Assembly (NCBI GenBank): GCA_964393835.1
Contig: CAYMUN010000004.1
Span: forward strand, 1 to 64,000
From: CAYMUN01 sp964393835
GTDB lineage: Bacteria > Patescibacteriota > Saccharimonadia > Saccharimonadales > UBA4665
DNA length: 64,000 nucleotides
Direction: 5' to 3'
The notes beneath the pieces are model-generated. The model had not been told where the DNA came from, did no database searches, and saw only the letters and a program-made list of their open reading frames with translations. Both the position numbers and the translations under genes were made by a program. Below are positions 7,307-15,290 of this stretch, piece after piece; position 1 is the stretch's first letter; each line of letters starts with the position of its first letter.

Positions 7307-8422
7307 TTACTCCCATTTAAAGGAGCGGAAGGCGATGGCGTAGATCAGGATGAACCAGGCGGCCATCAGGCCGAGTTGGGGGCCGAGATCGATCAAGTGC
7401 TTGCCCTCGGTCGTGAGTAGGCGCAGACCGTCAATAACGGGGGTGAGAGGTAAGAAATTCGTGACTGTTTGCAGCCATTCCGGCATCAAAAAGCGCGGGA
7501 AAAACGTGCCAGATAGGAACAGCATCGGGAAAACGATGATATTGGCTAGCGGCGCGGCCTGGCGCTCGTTTTTGGCCCAGCCACCGATCGCCAGGCCGAT
7601 ACCGAGAATCATAAAAATACTGAGGACAGTAAACAGCAGGATCTCGGGATAGTAGCCGTTGATTTTGAGGTGGAAAAATTTGATGGCTACGGCAAACTGG
7701 ATAGCTATCGAAATAACCCCGGTGGCCGCCTGGCTAAACATAGTGGCCATAAAATACTGCCAGGTTTTGAGCGGCGTGGTGTGCAGGCGACGCAGAATCC
7801 CCTGTTTTTTAAGCTCTGGGAACACATTGACCGGCCCAAAGATGCCAAGGCCGATAATCGAAAAACCGAGCAGCCCGGCAAAGGTGTAGTCAAAGGCGGT
7901 CAGGCTCTTGGCGTTGAGCTCTTTGGGAACCACCGTGAACGGTTCTTGGATTTTGACAAAGTTTTGGTTGACCTGTTTAAGGACACCGTCCAGCACCGAA
8001 GTCAGCGTTTGACCGGTGCCGGAACTGCTGTGGTTATACAGCAGTTGTACCTGGCCCGACGGGTAGGCCTGACCGCCTTTGACAGTGCCAAAATCACGCG
8101 GCAAGACAATAATGCCGTCGATCTGGCTCTTGCTCATCTTATCTTTGGCCTGATCGAGGGTCTTGACGGATTTATCGGGCTTGAACAGCTTGCCTTTTTC
8201 CAGTTGCTGCACAAAACTATGGGCAAACGGCGTCTGGGACTGATTAAGCACGGCGACTTTAAACGAGACGTTATTATTACCGCTGCTAAAGCTGCCAAAC
8301 ACAAACAGGAAAATCAACGGAAAGATAATCCCGAAAAACTGAGCCAGGCGGTCACGGAAAAAGCGCCGGGTACTGAGCTTGGTAAACACCAGGACAGTAC
8401 GTAGTTGTTGTTTAACTGTCAT
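7307..8422 (-). CDS. ABC-2 type transporter permease (drug-efflux type)
   Basis: 371 residues with the YadH/DrrB-like plan: one N-terminal membrane helix (about 23-43), a large outside domain (about 45-165), then five helices. The outside domain has a Ser/Thr-rich part. The segment GPVNVFPELKKQGILRRLHTTPL, a permease coupling loop, is typical of the family. It lies 5 bp after the ATPase gene and forms its partner. The substrate is unknown; relatives export drugs, lipids or capsule parts. Confidence 0.88.
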   Translation of the reverse strand: MTVKQQLRTVLVFTKLSTRRFFRDRLAQFFGIIFPLIFLFVFGSFSSGNNNVSFKVAVLNQSQTPFAHSFVQQLEKGKLFKPDKSVKTLDQAKDKMSKSQIDGIIVLPRDFGTVKGGQAYPSGQVQLLYNHSSSGTGQTLTSVLDGVLKQVNQNFVKIQEPFTVVPKELNAKSLTAFDYTFAGLLGFSIIGLGIFGPVNVFPELKKQGILRRLHTTPLKTWQYFMATMFSQAATGVISIAIQFAVAIKFFHLKINGYYPEILLFTVLSIFMILGIGLAIGGWAKNERQAAPLANIIVFPMLFLSGTFFPRFLMPEWLQTVTNFLPLTPVIDGLRLLTTEGKHLIDLGPQLGLMAAWFILIYAIAFRSFKWE

Positions 8423-8427
8423 GTGGG

Positions 8428-9186
8428 CTAGTCCTTGAGCCCTTTGCCGGTTAAGTCAATAAAGACATCGTCGAGGTTGGCCTGCTCGACTTGGATTTCT
8501 TTTTTAAAGCCGCGCTCCAGTAATTGCTTAATAAGTTTTTTGGGTGTATCAAGAGCGATGATCTTGCCATTGTCCATGATAGCGACGCGGTCACAGAGCA
8601 GCTCAGCTTCGTCCAAGTAATGGGTGGTCATGATGACGGTTACGCCGCGATCTCTGACTTCGCGAATTAATCCCCAGAGGTTGCGGCGGGCCTGAGGGTC
8701 AAGGCCGGTGGTCGGCTCGTCGAGGAAAAAGACTTGGGGGCTATGCACCAGGGCGGCGGCGATACTGAGGCGCTGACGCTGACCGCCGGAGAGCTGCTCA
8801 GCGTAGTTGTTGGCTTTTTCGCCGAGCTGGACATCATCCAAAAATTCCCTGGCATTGACGTGTTCGCCGTAGGCGGCGGCAAACAATTCAATAATCTCGG
8901 TCAGCTTTTGCTTGTCCTGAAATGCCGGGGTTTGGGGTTGGACGCCGATAATAGCTTTGACCTTGTTGGGCTCGTCAGCCACATTCAGGCCGTCGAGAGT
9001 GATCGTGCCGCCATCAATCTCGCGCAAGGTTTCGATCATCTCAAGAGTTGTCGTCTTGCCGGCGCCGTTGGGGCCGAGGATACCAAAGATTTCACCTTTT
9101 TTGACTTCAAACGAGATACCGTCGACTGCCGGCTTGTCATCATAGACCTTTTTGAGATCTTTTACTTTTAGGATTACCTCTGGCAT
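8428..9186 (-). CDS. ABC transporter ATP-binding protein
   Basis: A 252-residue ATPase: Walker A GPNGAGKTT, Q-loop GVQPQTP, signature LSGGQRQR, Walker B VFFLDEPTTGLDP and H-loop TTHYLDEAE. The C-terminus EQANLDDVFIDLTG is the usual end of drug-type ABC-2 ATPases. The ATG at 9186 has a GAGGG ribosome site close by. It pairs with the permease downstream and is shielded from the gene above it by two terminators. Confidence 0.9.
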   Translation of the reverse strand: MPEVILKVKDLKKVYDDKPAVDGISFEVKKGEIFGILGPNGAGKTTTLEMIETLREIDGGTITLDGLNVADEPNKVKAIIGVQPQTPAFQDKQKLTEIIELFAAAYGEHVNAREFLDDVQLGEKANNYAEQLSGGQRQRLSIAAALVHSPQVFFLDEPTTGLDPQARRNLWGLIREVRDRGVTVIMTTHYLDEAELLCDRVAIMDNGKIIALDTPKKLIKQLLERGFKKEIQVEQANLDDVFIDLTGKGLKD

Positions 9187-9202
9187 AAGCCCTCAGTATA
9201 AC

Positions 9203-9240
9203 AAAAAGTACCTGGTTATGAGTGATACCAGGTACTTTTT
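9203..9240 (-). terminator. Intrinsic terminator, 14-bp stem
   Basis: A perfect inverted repeat: AAAAAGTACCTGGT (9203-9216) and its complement (9227-9240), with a 10-nt loop. On the minus strand it ends in TTTTTGTT. It is the second of two terminators after the small gene at 9289-9486 and would also work on the plus strand. Confidence 0.75.
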
Positions 9241-9256
9241 GTTCTCTCTTCTAAAA

Positions 9257-9294
9257 AATAGGTGGCCCGCGTTAACGGCGGGAGGAACCTATTT
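9257..9294 (-). terminator. Intrinsic terminator overlapping the stop of the 9289 gene
   Basis: AAATAGGT (9257-9264) pairs with ACCTATTT (9287-9294), with an inner CCCGC/GCGGG stem. On the minus strand the stem is followed by a run of T. The stop codon TAG of the small gene lies inside the upstream arm. Confidence 0.7.
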
Positions 9295-9486
9295 GCTGCG
9301 CTTGACGGTCAAGAAACCGTTGCGGGGGTTTTCGTTGACTTCCATGCCGGCTGGCAGGTCAGTTGCTTCTGGGCGCTGATCCTTGCTGAAGTAGTAGATG
9401 GTCTGCTCTTTGCCGCCGCGTAAAACAACAGCCTTAGAGTTCAGGTAGTATGTAACGCCTTTTGAGTTAGTGTGCTTGTATGCCAT
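9289..9486 (-). CDS. Small conserved protein, unknown (65 aa)
   Basis: 65 residues from the ATG at 9486 (MAYKHTNSKGVTYYLNS...). It is basic and beta-rich, with the pattern GGKEQTIYYFSKDQRPE and ENPRNGFLTVKR. I recall short proteins of this pattern in several Patescibacteria, all without function. It has a complete transcription unit of its own: promoter at 9526-9555, AGGGAG ribosome site and two terminators, which suggests high, independent expression. Confidence 0.8.
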   Translation of the reverse strand: MAYKHTNSKGVTYYLNSKAVVLRGGKEQTIYYFSKDQRPEATDLPAGMEVNENPRNGFLTVKRSK

Positions 9487-9525
9487 GTGGAGTTCTCCCT
9501 CTCTTACAATTAGTAACGTACCCCT

Positions 9526-9555
9526 AACATACTCTGGTGGCTTTTTGTTTGTCAA
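9526..9555 (-). promoter_or_regulatory. Promoter of the small gene 9289-9486
   Basis: Read on the minus strand: TTGACA (9550-9555), an 18-bp spacer and TATGTT (9526-9531). The leader of about 35 nt carries AGGGAG before the ATG. Confidence 0.65.
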
Positions 9556-9586
9556 CCCCTTAGACCTATATTGCGGCATTTTTGCC

Positions 9587-9616
9587 TTGCGCTAATCAAC
9601 CAGGTTGTATTACACT
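9587..9616 (+). promoter_or_regulatory. Possible promoter of the 9664 gene
   Basis: TTGCGC (9587-9592), an 18-bp spacer and TACACT (9611-9616). It is divergent from the 9526-9555 promoter, with a 31-bp gap between them. Confidence 0.4.
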
Positions 9617-9663
9617 GGGTCGGTAAGCATAAAAGTAATAAAAGAGGTGGAGTGAGCGAAGTT

Positions 9664-10305
9664 ATGGATTTTTCTAACCGCAACGTACAACCGCAAGCTG
9701 CGGCTCCAGGTGCGCAGACTACAGCGGCCGGGAACCCAAGCCCGAGCAATAATAAAAAAGCTAAGCGCTCCGATAGAGGCGAATGGGCCCGAATTGGTAC
9801 CGTTATATTAGTTGTCTTAGTCGCTATTTTACTGGGTGGAGCTATCGCTTTGGCCAGCATGGGCGGCAACGATATTAAGCCTGAGTCTAAGTTTGTTGAC
9901 AGCAGCAAGCTACAAGCCGTATTCCTCAATACCGGCCAGGTTTATTTTGGCAACATCAAAACCCTTAACAGTAAGTACTTCGTAGTCAGCAATATCTATT
10001 ACTTGCAGACCTCAAATAGCGCGTCTGGCTCGACCAGCAACGCCAACACCAGCGTCTCGCTCGTCAAGCTTGGTTGTGAGTTACACGAGCCATATGACCA
10101 GATGGTCATCAACCGTGACCAAGTGACTTTCTGGGAGAACTTGCAAGATAACGGCCAGGTGGCCAAGGCCGTCTCGACCTTTAAAAAGCAAAATCCCAGC
10201 GGTCAGAAGTGTGCCGACCAAAGCAGTAGCAGTAGCAGCAACAGCAGTAGCAGCGTCCAGAGCGCCGGCAGTAACAGCACTCCTAGCACTACCCCCAAGC
10301 CCTAA
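9664..10305 (+). CDS. Membrane-anchored surface protein, unknown
   Basis: 213 residues: a Pro/Ala/Gln-rich cytoplasmic head with KKAKRSDRGEW, one membrane segment (IGTVILVVLVAILLGGAIAL) and an outer domain. The outer domain opens with QAVFLNTGQVYFGNIKTLN, a motif I have seen in small Patescibacteria envelope proteins. The tail is Ser/Asn-rich (about 35 residues) and of low complexity. A GTG at 9652 in the same frame is an alternative start; both lie after an AGAGGTGG site. Two cysteines remain outside the membrane (GCELHE, GQKCAD). Confidence 0.75.
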   Translation: MDFSNRNVQPQAAAPGAQTTAAGNPSPSNNKKAKRSDRGEWARIGTVILVVLVAILLGGAIALASMGGNDIKPESKFVDSSKLQAVFLNTGQVYFGNIKTLNSKYFVVSNIYYLQTSNSASGSTSNANTSVSLVKLGCELHEPYDQMVINRDQVTFWENLQDNGQVAKAVSTFKKQNPSGQKCADQSSSSSSNSSSSVQSAGSNSTPSTTPKP

Positions 10306-10329
10306 TTGATATTCTTTAACTAGGCCTCT

Positions 10330-10358
10330 AAACGTCCCTTCTAAAGAGGGACGTTTTT
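10330..10358. terminator. Bidirectional intrinsic terminator
   Basis: AAACGTCCCT (10330-10339) pairs with AGGGACGTTT (10347-10356) around a 7-nt loop, with a T run at 10354-10358 on the plus strand and A/T on the other side. It separates the convergent genes ending at 10305 and 10364. Confidence 0.8.
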
Positions 10359-10363
10359 AGTAC

Positions 10364-10960
10364 TTAGCGGCGCAAGCGTCGCCCGGCTATATTCACGACA
10401 AACAACAGGCTGCTAACTACGGCGATGACCATGCTCCAGCCAGCGACATCAGGTGACCATTTAGGCGTAGTAAAAGCGAACTTATACAGAGCGTCAGGGA
10501 CGGGAGTAGTAGCCTCCGGGTTGTGTGCTAAGACGTACTGCTCAATACAGGGTACCCGGTTACGCCCCGATAAATCAGTTGTATTCTGTTGCTCACAGGC
10601 AGCCTGTGCGGCGCTATATAGCTGACTGTTGCCTTGGGCGATCTGGTCACTTTGGGCAGTCACCAGGCGTTCGTAGGTATATTTTAGCTGGATCGGCGGG
10701 TAAACCGCGGTATTACCGGCATTGAGATTAGTATTCATATGGCTGGTAACGTAAGCCTGGAGTTTTTTGAGGGCTGCCTCGGTGTCACCGTTTTTTTGGT
10801 CAGCAGCATACACCGCGTCGCGGAGCTTGATCATATGCTCGTTGTTAGCCCTAAGCGCCAAGACACAGATCAGCATGCTGAGGGCGGCAACCGCCAAAAT
10901 GTACCAGGGCTTGATACGTAAAAACCGGTTCCGTAAGCGATGGTGATGATGTTTTGACAT
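10364..10960 (-). CDS. Membrane protein with two membrane segments, unknown
   Basis: 198 residues. The N-terminus MSKHHHHRLRNRFLRIKPW is His- and Arg-rich, followed by a membrane helix (about 18-36). An outer domain of some 130 residues has two cysteines (AACEQQ, VPCIEQY) that could form a disulfide. A second helix lies near the C-terminus (about 173-191), followed by RRLRR. A -10 TATACT lies 10 nt before the ATG, so the leader is very short. No family recognised. Confidence 0.7.
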   Translation of the reverse strand: MSKHHHHRLRNRFLRIKPWYILAVAALSMLICVLALRANNEHMIKLRDAVYAADQKNGDTEAALKKLQAYVTSHMNTNLNAGNTAVYPPIQLKYTYERLVTAQSDQIAQGNSQLYSAAQAACEQQNTTDLSGRNRVPCIEQYVLAHNPEATTPVPDALYKFAFTTPKWSPDVAGWSMVIAVVSSLLFVVNIAGRRLRR

Positions 10961-11017
10961 ACCTGCCTACAGTATACGTAGCTGGACGCTAATCACGCCA
11001 GCCTGTACCCTATAAAT

Positions 11018-12361
11018 ATGCATGTCTACTTCTCAGGTATTGGCGGTGCCGGTATAGGCCCCTTGGCTCAAATTGCTCACCAAGTCGGCTACACCGTGTC
11101 CGGCTCTGACCAGCAAGCTTCTCAGTATCTCGAGTACCTGTGCCAGCACGGTATCACCGAAACGCATGTCGGGCAGACCGCTGAAGCGATCGCCGAGCTG
11201 CACGCCCGGCAGCCGATTGACTGGCTGGTCTATAGTTCCTCAATCCCTACTGATCATCCGGAATTAGTTTTTTGCCGCGAGCAAGGTATCAAAATCAGTA
11301 AACGCGACGAGTTGCTCAATCAAATCCTGCAGGATCGCCAGCTAAAATTAATCGCCATCGCCGGCACTCACGGTAAAACTACCACTACTGCCCTCACTAC
11401 CTGGCTATTTACTTCGTTAAATCTCCCTGTTAGCTACCTCTTGCCGGCCAAAACCAGTTTTGCCGAAATGGGCCGGTTTGATCCTAAGAGCGAGTATTTC
11501 ATCTATGAAGCCGATGAATTCGACCGCAATTTCCTGGCCTACGAGCCGGCCATCAGCCTGATCACCGGCGTCAGCTGGGATCACCACGAGATTTTTCCGA
11601 CCCGGGAGGACTACCAGGCGGCTTTCCGTGAATTCATCGACCAGAGCGGCCACACGTTCATTTGGGAGGAAGACGCCGACTATCTCAGTCTCGGCCCGGC
11701 TACCGGCCTCGATATCCAAAAAAGCGACGATTCGCACATCAGTAAAATTTCTCTGGTCGGCAAATACAACCGCCTCGACGCCTGGCTGGCTATCCAAGCC
11801 GTCCATCGGGCTACCAAAGAACCAGTCGATAGGTTGATCGAAATCGTCAACCGCTTCCCCGGTTTGTCGCGCCGCATGGAACAAATCGCGCCAGGGCTAT
11901 ATAGCGACTATGCTCACACCCCTGAGAAAATTCGTGGCGCCATGAGCGTCGCCACCGAAACGGCTGCCGCCAGCGGGCAGAAACTGGTCGTTGTCTACGA
12001 GCCGTTAACCAACCGCCGCCAGCACTACCTGCTTGACGACTACAAAGACTGCTTCAGCGGAGCGGATCAACTCTATTGGATTCCCAGCTACCTGGCCCGC
12101 GAGGCACCGGGCCAGCGCGTCATCCCTCCTGCCGAGCTCATCTCACACCTGGCCGATCCCTCGATAGCCACCCCAATGGAACGTGACCAAAACCTGAAGC
12201 ATGCCATCCGAGAGCATCTGAAATCCGGTGATATGGTAATCGCTATGGCCGGTGGCGGAGGCGGTTCTCTCGATGACTGGCTTCGCGAAGAATTCGTCCC
12301 TGACTCTGACTTTCAAACCTGGTACAACCACCGCAAACAAGACAGCTTCGAGCAACTCTAA
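11018..12361 (+). CDS. murC: UDP-N-acetylmuramate--L-alanine ligase
   Basis: 447 residues. MurC adds L-Ala to UDP-MurNAc in the first step of the peptidoglycan stem. The N-terminal domain opens with FSGIGGAGIGPLA (UDP-sugar site). The ATP loop AGTHGKTTT spans 115-123, and EADEFDRNF and the DHHEIFP region supply metal and substrate contacts. A C-terminal GAGGGG-like motif reads MAGGGGGS. It is somewhat shorter than the usual 460-490 residues. An Mpl-type ligase is the alternative. TATAAA lies 3 nt before the ATG, so the real promoter or start needs care. Confidence 0.85.
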   Translation: MHVYFSGIGGAGIGPLAQIAHQVGYTVSGSDQQASQYLEYLCQHGITETHVGQTAEAIAELHARQPIDWLVYSSSIPTDHPELVFCREQGIKISKRDELLNQILQDRQLKLIAIAGTHGKTTTTALTTWLFTSLNLPVSYLLPAKTSFAEMGRFDPKSEYFIYEADEFDRNFLAYEPAISLITGVSWDHHEIFPTREDYQAAFREFIDQSGHTFIWEEDADYLSLGPATGLDIQKSDDSHISKISLVGKYNRLDAWLAIQAVHRATKEPVDRLIEIVNRFPGLSRRMEQIAPGLYSDYAHTPEKIRGAMSVATETAAASGQKLVVVYEPLTNRRQHYLLDDYKDCFSGADQLYWIPSYLAREAPGQRVIPPAELISHLADPSIATPMERDQNLKHAIREHLKSGDMVIAMAGGGGGSLDDWLREEFVPDSDFQTWYNHRKQDSFEQL

Positions 12362-12398
12362 ACCAAAGCGACGAGCTCGCGCATCCCTTTTGGGGAAT

Positions 12399-12447
12399 AT
12401 AGCATATATGCTATGGATAACAGGTACAGTCATAGCATATATGTTAT
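12399..12447. promoter_or_regulatory. Two 16-bp palindromes, likely operator pair
   Basis: ATAGCATATATGCTAT (12399-12414) is a perfect palindrome. ATAGCATATATGTTAT (12432-12447) repeats it with one change. The copies start 33 bp apart, close to three helical turns. They lie between murC and the extended -10 of the SDR gene, so they fit a repressor or activator site for the SDR. Confidence 0.55.
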
Positions 12448-12491
12448 ATCGCTCTAAAGACAGTGGGCGGTCAAGGAGTTTTTAGTCTGAG

Positions 12492-12500
12492 TGATATACT
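12492..12500 (+). promoter_or_regulatory. Extended -10 of the SDR gene
   Basis: TGA followed by TATACT (12495-12500). Seven bases downstream is the A of an ATG at 12507, whose second codon is TAA. Confidence 0.5.
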
Positions 12501-12521
12501 TATGCCATGTAAAAAACAGCA

Positions 12522-13181
12522 TTGGTGTTTGGGCATAGTTCAGGACTTGGCCACGCAATTACTGAGAAATTACTGGCTGATGACTACACAGTAGTCGGCA
12601 TTTCACGCTCAACGAGTGATCTAGAATCCGAACGATTGATTACTCTACAGGCTGACCTCTCAAAAGAGGCGGAGCTGGTATCGGTCGTTGATAAAATTAA
12701 GCGGGAACACGCGACTTTTGACGTATTACTATTCGCGACTGGCACTTTGACAGCGCACGATATTAACAATGTAAACTACACAGACATGGAGTATCTCTAC
12801 CGGATTAACACCTTTGCGCCAATGTTTATAGAATCCAGTCTGCTTGATTTAGTAAAGAAGAACTCAGCGGATATTATTAACGTGACCACGAGTGCACTTG
12901 TCGATTACTATCCAAAATTTGCCGAATATTCTTCCTCTAAGGCTGCTCTGGCAAAGTTCACCAAAGATCTCCAAAAAGAACTCCAAAATACCGAATGCCG
13001 CGTGCTTGATCTCTGTCCTAGTGGTTTTACAAGTAATATTTACAAAACTATGAGCGGCGATAAGATCGATCGCGATGAATCAAAACAAATGCAGGCCAGT
13101 GATTTAGCTAAGCTTGTCGTGTACATTATCGGGCTCCCAAAAAAGATGGAAGTTACTTATTTGTATATAAACCGGAAGTAG
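12522..13181 (+). CDS. Short-chain dehydrogenase/reductase with a disturbed start
   Basis: About 219 residues of an NAD(P)-dependent SDR: nucleotide loop GHSSGLG, NNVN-type central part, and catalytic Tyr/Lys in YSSSKAAL. The expected N-terminus would be M-x-K-T-A-L-V-F-G, and the DNA reads ATG TAA AAA ACA GCA TTG GTG from 12507. So a stop codon sits right after the only well-placed ATG. Either translation begins at TTG 12522 or GTG 12525, without a ribosome site, or the gene is inactivated. The rest of the frame is intact. Base composition is more AT-rich than its neighbours, so recent transfer is possible. Confidence 0.7.
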   Translation: MVFGHSSGLGHAITEKLLADDYTVVGISRSTSDLESERLITLQADLSKEAELVSVVDKIKREHATFDVLLFATGTLTAHDINNVNYTDMEYLYRINTFAPMFIESSLLDLVKKNSADIINVTTSALVDYYPKFAEYSSSKAALAKFTKDLQKELQNTECRVLDLCPSGFTSNIYKTMSGDKIDRDESKQMQASDLAKLVVYIIGLPKKMEVTYLYINRK

Positions 13182-13187
13182 CTAGCC

Positions 13188-13520
13188 TTAGCGATTGTCG
13201 CCGGAGCCTTGGAGGACGCCGCGGGCTTTGCGGGACTGGAGTTTGTCGAGATTTTGTTGGGCGATCGTTTCGAGTGGCAAGCCTAAGTGATGCGCAAAGA
13301 CAGCTAAGTACCAGAGGACGTCGCCGACCTCTTTGGCCATGTCGAGTTTGTCTTGCTCGGAGACTTGGCCACCCTTGTCGCGGATGATCTTTTTGACCTT
13401 TTCGGCGATTTCGCCGGCTTCGCCGTTGATGCCCAGCACCCAGTGCAGCATGTCGCGAAATTCACTGTCAGTAGCAATGACGGTCGTCAGGGCCTGCTTT
13501 TGGTACTCGTCTAAAGTCAT
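13188..13520 (-). CDS. MazG-like nucleotide pyrophosphohydrolase
   Basis: 110 residues of the all-alpha NTP-PPase type. The metal-binding motif is visible as EAGEIAEK followed by EVGDVLWY (E-x2-E and E-x2-D). Such enzymes hydrolyse NTPs or dNTPs to NMP and PPi, often non-canonical or damaged nucleotides. TACAAT lies 7 nt before its ATG. It follows the tsaC-like gene with a 3-bp gap, so it is probably also read with it. Confidence 0.88.
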   Translation of the reverse strand: MTLDEYQKQALTTVIATDSEFRDMLHWVLGINGEAGEIAEKVKKIIRDKGGQVSEQDKLDMAKEVGDVLWYLAVFAHHLGLPLETIAQQNLDKLQSRKARGVLQGSGDNR

Positions 13521-13523
13521 TCC

Positions 13524-14093
13524 TTATATTGTAGCATCGTCGATCTTGACGGCGCCGGGACGCAGGACTTCGATGGCGTCGTCGATAACCCGGATGATGG
13601 TCGATGGCTGGTGGTGTGATAGGTCACCGCCGTCAATGTAGAAATCAACTTCCTGGTCGAAATAAGCTTTAGCCTGATCGATGGTCGTGGAAGTCGGCTG
13701 GCCCGGATGATTGGCGCTGCTGGTCAGCAAGGGGCCGGTTTTTTGGAGCAGTTTAACCAGCTCGGGTTGATCAGGAACGCGCACGGCCAGGGCGCGTTGC
13801 CCTTGATGCAGGTAATCCAGGGTCGGGTCAGCAGCCGGGATGATAATGCTGACGGCTCCGGGCCAGAACTGCTCGACAGCTTTGAGATAGCGATGCTTAA
13901 GGCCTAGGGAGGAGAGCTGATCGATGTTGGCAGCGATGATGGTGCCGGGTTTATGCTCGCGAGCCTTGAGCCTGTAGAGGCGCTCGACGGCTTGCGGATC
14001 AGCCGCCCGGGCGACCACGCCGTAAACCGTATCAGTCGGAATGACCCCGATGGCGCCCGGTTTTTGCAACTGGTCACTGGTAGTACTAAACAT
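13524..14093 (-). CDS. tsaC: L-threonylcarbamoyladenylate synthase (Sua5/YrdC)
   Basis: 189 residues. TsaC makes threonylcarbamoyl-AMP from Thr, bicarbonate and ATP for the t6A37 modification of ANN-decoding tRNAs. Visible motifs are GVIPTDTVYGV (ATP/Thr site), LYRLKAREHKPGTII with the Lys-Arg basic pocket, and LLTSSANHPGQPT. It is the short YrdC form without the Sua5 C-terminal domain. Neighbours are the MazG-like gene and a tail-anchored protein. Confidence 0.92.
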   Translation of the reverse strand: MFSTTSDQLQKPGAIGVIPTDTVYGVVARAADPQAVERLYRLKAREHKPGTIIAANIDQLSSLGLKHRYLKAVEQFWPGAVSIIIPAADPTLDYLHQGQRALAVRVPDQPELVKLLQKTGPLLTSSANHPGQPTSTTIDQAKAYFDQEVDFYIDGGDLSHHQPSTIIRVIDDAIEVLRPGAVKIDDATI

Positions 14094-14098
14094 TAGTG

Positions 14099-14440
14099 TT
14101 ATTTCGGAGTTTTGAGATAGGCGATAACAGCTAGGGTAGCCAAGCCAAGGACGATGATGACCGTAGCGATGATGGCGGCGGTCACGCCAGGGGTTTTGGG
14201 CTTCTTGGGAGCCGGGGGAGAATTAGTAGCTTTTGGTGCTTCAGCCGGGGGCTTGGCTTCGTCTGTGAGTTCAGATTCAGGCTCAGATTCGGATTCGGAT
14301 TCAGATCCGGGCTCGGGAGCAGTTTCTGGCTCAGCGGCTGGTTCAACCTGCACAGCTTCAGGCTCAGTCGTAGTCTCGGCTGGCTCGGGCGTAGCGGTAG
14401 GCTCGACGGGTTCAGTGGGCTCTTCGGGCTTAGTTTCCAT
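14099..14440 (-). CDS. Pro/Glu-rich tail-anchored membrane protein
   Basis: 113 residues. About 80 N-terminal residues are low complexity (PEPTE and SESESEPESE repeats), then PAPKKPKTPG, and a single C-terminal membrane segment (about 85-107) ends in AYLKTPK. No ribosome site is seen. A -10 TACAAT preceded by TGC lies 11 nt before the ATG. The acidic, repetitive arm may be a spacer on the cytoplasmic or outer side. No family can be named. Confidence 0.6.
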   Translation of the reverse strand: METKPEEPTEPVEPTATPEPAETTTEPEAVQVEPAAEPETAPEPGSESESESEPESELTDEAKPPAEAPKATNSPPAPKKPKTPGVTAAIIATVIIVLGLATLAVIAYLKTPK

Positions 14441-14477
14441 ACGTATCTAGCATTGTAGCATGAAAGCATGAGCTTAT

Positions 14478-15290
14478 TTAGAGCTCGTACCGATGGCCGC
14501 GATGATGAATGAGCTCCTCGGCCAGCAGCTCTTTAATTACTTCGTCGAGACACGGATCCGGAATCTGGGCTTGGAGATCAGTAATCGAGTATGGCTGGTC
14601 GCCAAGTAACCTGATAACTTGGCCGCGAATCTGGCGGCGGGAGCCGGCAAATTTTGATTGTCGGGCACAACTTTTGCTCTGGCGGCTGGGATTACCGACG
14701 GTTTGTTTGAGATAGGCTCCGTAATCCATCAAGGCCCAGTACCATTCCCTGGGATGCTCATGGTCGAGCGTTTCAGTCACCAGTTTTAGTATGGTTTTAT
14801 CGACGATACCAGTTTTGTCGTTAAAAAAGTGATGGATAAAGACCGTGCGAATGTTGGTTTCGACAAATATGTCTGGCTGGTTGTAGGCATAGGCCAGGAT
14901 AGCGCCGGCAGTGTTGGCACCGAGGCCAGGCAGTTTTTTTAATTCATCGGCTGAGGCCGGTAATTCTCCCTGGTAATCCTGCACAATCTGCCCGGCGGCC
15001 TGCCACAGAAATTTGGCCCGGCGATTGTAGCCAAGACCGCTCCAGACGCGCAGTACTTCGCCCAAGGGGGCGCCAGCCAAGTTTCGTACGCTCGGAAAGG
15101 TTGTCAAAAACTGCTGGTATTTTGGGATTACCCGGCTGACTTGGGTTTGCTGCAACATCAGCTCGCTAACCATGATTTGGTAGGCGGCCGAACCGTCAGC
15201 CGGTAGCAAGCGCCAGGGCAGATCGTGTCGACCTCGTTGATTATAAAAATCCCACACTAGGGTTTGAAAAGCTGCTTTATCGTCAATCAT
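14478..15290 (-). CDS. MutY-like adenine DNA glycosylase without Fe-S cluster
   Basis: 270 residues of the HhH-GPD superfamily. MutY removes A opposite 8-oxoG. Glu43 in SELMLQQTQV matches the MutY catalytic Glu, and the helix-hairpin-helix reads LPGLGANTAGAI. The usual catalytic Asp is replaced by Glu144 in FVETNIRT. The four Fe-S cysteines are missing: the region reads NPSRQSKSCARQSKFAGSRR. The C-terminal NUDIX-like domain is also absent. In-frame starts at 15296 and at TTG 15317 are possible, but the -10 (15299-15304) favours 15290. Confidence 0.8.
   Translation of the reverse strand: MIDDKAAFQTLVWDFYNQRGRHDLPWRLLPADGSAAYQIMVSELMLQQTQVSRVIPKYQQFLTTFPSVRNLAGAPLGEVLRVWSGLGYNRRAKFLWQAAGQIVQDYQGELPASADELKKLPGLGANTAGAILAYAYNQPDIFVETNIRTVFIHHFFNDKTGIVDKTILKLVTETLDHEHPREWYWALMDYGAYLKQTVGNPSRQSKSCARQSKFAGSRRQIRGQVIRLLGDQPYSITDLQAQIPDPCLDEVIKELLAEELIHHRGHRYEL

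Noticed and set aside
7670..8404. 244-codon open frame on the plus strand
   Set aside because: It is fully antisense to the ABC-2 permease; the permease has clear family features and the other frame does not.
14154..14450. Ser/Gly-rich 98-codon frame on the plus strand
   Set aside because: It is the mirror of the Pro/Glu repeat region on the other strand; low complexity opens several frames.
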